Assembly (NCBI RefSeq): GCF_900105495.1 | Contig: NZ_FNTF01000002.1 | Span: 124,001 to 188,000 of the forward strand | Direction: 5' to 3' | Source of the DNA: Pseudomonas frederiksbergensis | Lineage (GTDB): Bacteria > Pseudomonadota > Gammaproteobacteria > Pseudomonadales > Pseudomonadaceae | DNA: 64,000 nucleotides | Shown here: positions 63,347-64,000 of the stretch, piece after piece | How positions within the stretch are numbered: the first letter of the stretch is position 1 | How the letters are laid out: each line of letters starts with the position of its first letter | Position numbers and translations under genes: made by a program | Notes under the pieces: generated by a model | The model's database searches: none | What the model saw: only the letters and a program-made list of their open reading frames with translations | Told to the model about the DNA's origin: nothing

Positions 63347-64000
63347 ATGAGCGAAGATCGATCGAGCAACGGGCAAAAGTCATGGCTGGGTAAGCTCACC
63401 CAGGCTTTTGCCCACGAGCCGAAGAACCGCCAGGAGTTGCTGGAGCTGCTGCGCGACGCCCACCAAAACAAGTTGCTGGACAGCGAAGCGCTGGCCATCG
63501 TCGAAGGCGCCATCCAGGTGGCTGACCTGCAAGTACGGGACATCATGGTCCCGCGCTCGCAGATGATCAGCATCAAGGCGACCCAGACACCCCGCGAGTT
63601 CCTGCCTGCCGTGGTCGACTCGGCCCACTCCCGCTACCCGGTGATCGGCGAAAGCCACGATGACGTGATGGGCGTGTTGCTGGCCAAGGACTTGCTGCCG
63701 TTGATCCTCAAGGAGAACGGCGACAGCTTCAACATCAAGGACTTGCTGCGCCCGGCCACTTTCGTGCCCGAGTCCAAGCGTCTGAATGTGCTGCTGCGCG
63801 AGTTCCGCGCCAACCACAACCACATGGCCATCGTCATCGACGAATACGGCGGCGTGGCGGGCCTGGTGACCATCGAAGACGTGCTGGAACAGATCGTCGG
63901 CGACATCGAAGACGAGCATGACGTCGAAGAAGACAGCTACATCAAGCCGCTGCCCAGCGGTGACTTCCTGATCAAGGCCCTGACGCCGATCGAGAATTTC
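63347..64000 (+). CDS. corC: CorC/YbeX family protein (cut by window end)
   Basis: The first 218 codons of a CorC/HlyC-family protein, cut by the right edge of the window. Two CBS domains are visible: DIMVPRSQMISIKATQTPRE (about residue 65) and AIVIDEYGGVAGLVTIEDVLEQIVGDI (about 160-186), followed by the start of the CorC/HlyC C-terminal domain. Members affect Mg/Co tolerance, and in this cluster YbeX has been linked to ribosome assembly. The gene completes the miaB-ybeZ-ybeY-corC order; lnt would be expected next. Confidence 0.9.
   Translation, partial: MSEDRSSNGQKSWLGKLTQAFAHEPKNRQELLELLRDAHQNKLLDSEALAIVEGAIQVADLQVRDIMVPRSQMISIKATQTPREFLPAVVDSAHSRYPVIGESHDDVMGVLLAKDLLPLILKENGDSFNIKDLLRPATFVPESKRLNVLLREFRANHNHMAIVIDEYGGVAGLVTIEDVLEQIVGDIEDEHDVEEDSYIKPLPSGDFLIKALTPIENF

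Overview
The window is chromosomal DNA from a fluorescent Pseudomonas, most likely of the P. fluorescens group. The signs are the high GC with GC-rich third positions, the Pseudomonas gene orders (cioAB with a DUF2474 gene, thiD-thiE-hemL, miaB-ybeZ-ybeY-corC), the ANR-type box and several families of paired REP-like inverted repeats between genes. I see no phage, plasmid, CRISPR, rRNA or tRNA features. Most of the window is core or soft-core chromosome, with a few accessory-looking patches.

Layout. 1-2262: an AT-richer LuxR/LasR-type regulator without a luxI gene in view, then rlmG. 2271-5530: the cyanide-insensitive terminal oxidase operon (cioA, cioB, DUF2474 peptide) with an ANR box. 5537-8519: an MFS exporter, a HigBA toxin-antitoxin pair, a DJ-1-family protein lacking the catalytic cysteine, and a secreted DUF4879-like protein. 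8734-11105: a purine permease overlapping trmA. 11160-12347: a DUF4160/DUF2442 gene pair and an orphan terminator. 12348-19084: a quinate/shikimate catabolic cluster (LysR, AroQ, a quinate/shikimate dehydrogenase-type AroE, TetR, the two-domain dehydroshikimate dehydratase QuiC, MFS permease); a shared 17-base motif upstream of aroQ and between quiC and the permease suggests one operator. 19131-26320: a DMT exporter, an IclR regulator, YpfJ, an alpha/beta hydrolase, HAD, TesB, GNAT and HDAC-like enzymes. 26603-35301: flavoprotein, RhlE helicase, EamA exporter with divergent Lrp regulator, DEDDh exonuclease, NYN protein, DUF2076, YciC-like protein and a membrane-anchored EEP hydrolase.

35427-42487 is a probable amine-utilisation unit: an SsuABC/TauABC-type importer, a class III aminotransferase and a PuuC-like aldehyde dehydrogenase, with a divergent LysR. 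The promoter regions of the importer and of the dehydrogenase share an ungapped 63-base block (43 of 63 identical), which links the importer to the enzymes. 42636-49859: HrpB, a 257-base MITE-like element with perfect 22-base terminal inverted repeats just upstream of hrpB, a lipoprotein, a cation exporter, a DUF6515-like envelope protein, an Lrp regulator, DUF2788 and RluE. 49931-64000: AMP nucleosidase, AidB-like dehydrogenase, a 7TMR-DISM hybrid kinase, thiamine and tetrapyrrole genes, a Sel1 protein, DUF1820, and miaB-ybeZ-ybeY-corC, the last cut by the window end.

I found no clearly new multi-gene defence or biosynthetic system. The best leads are the MITE-like element, the shared promoter block of the amine unit, the candidate quinate operator, the active-site-less DJ-1 protein, the structured Lrp/EamA promoter, and two orphan terminators that may mark small transcripts or gene remnants.
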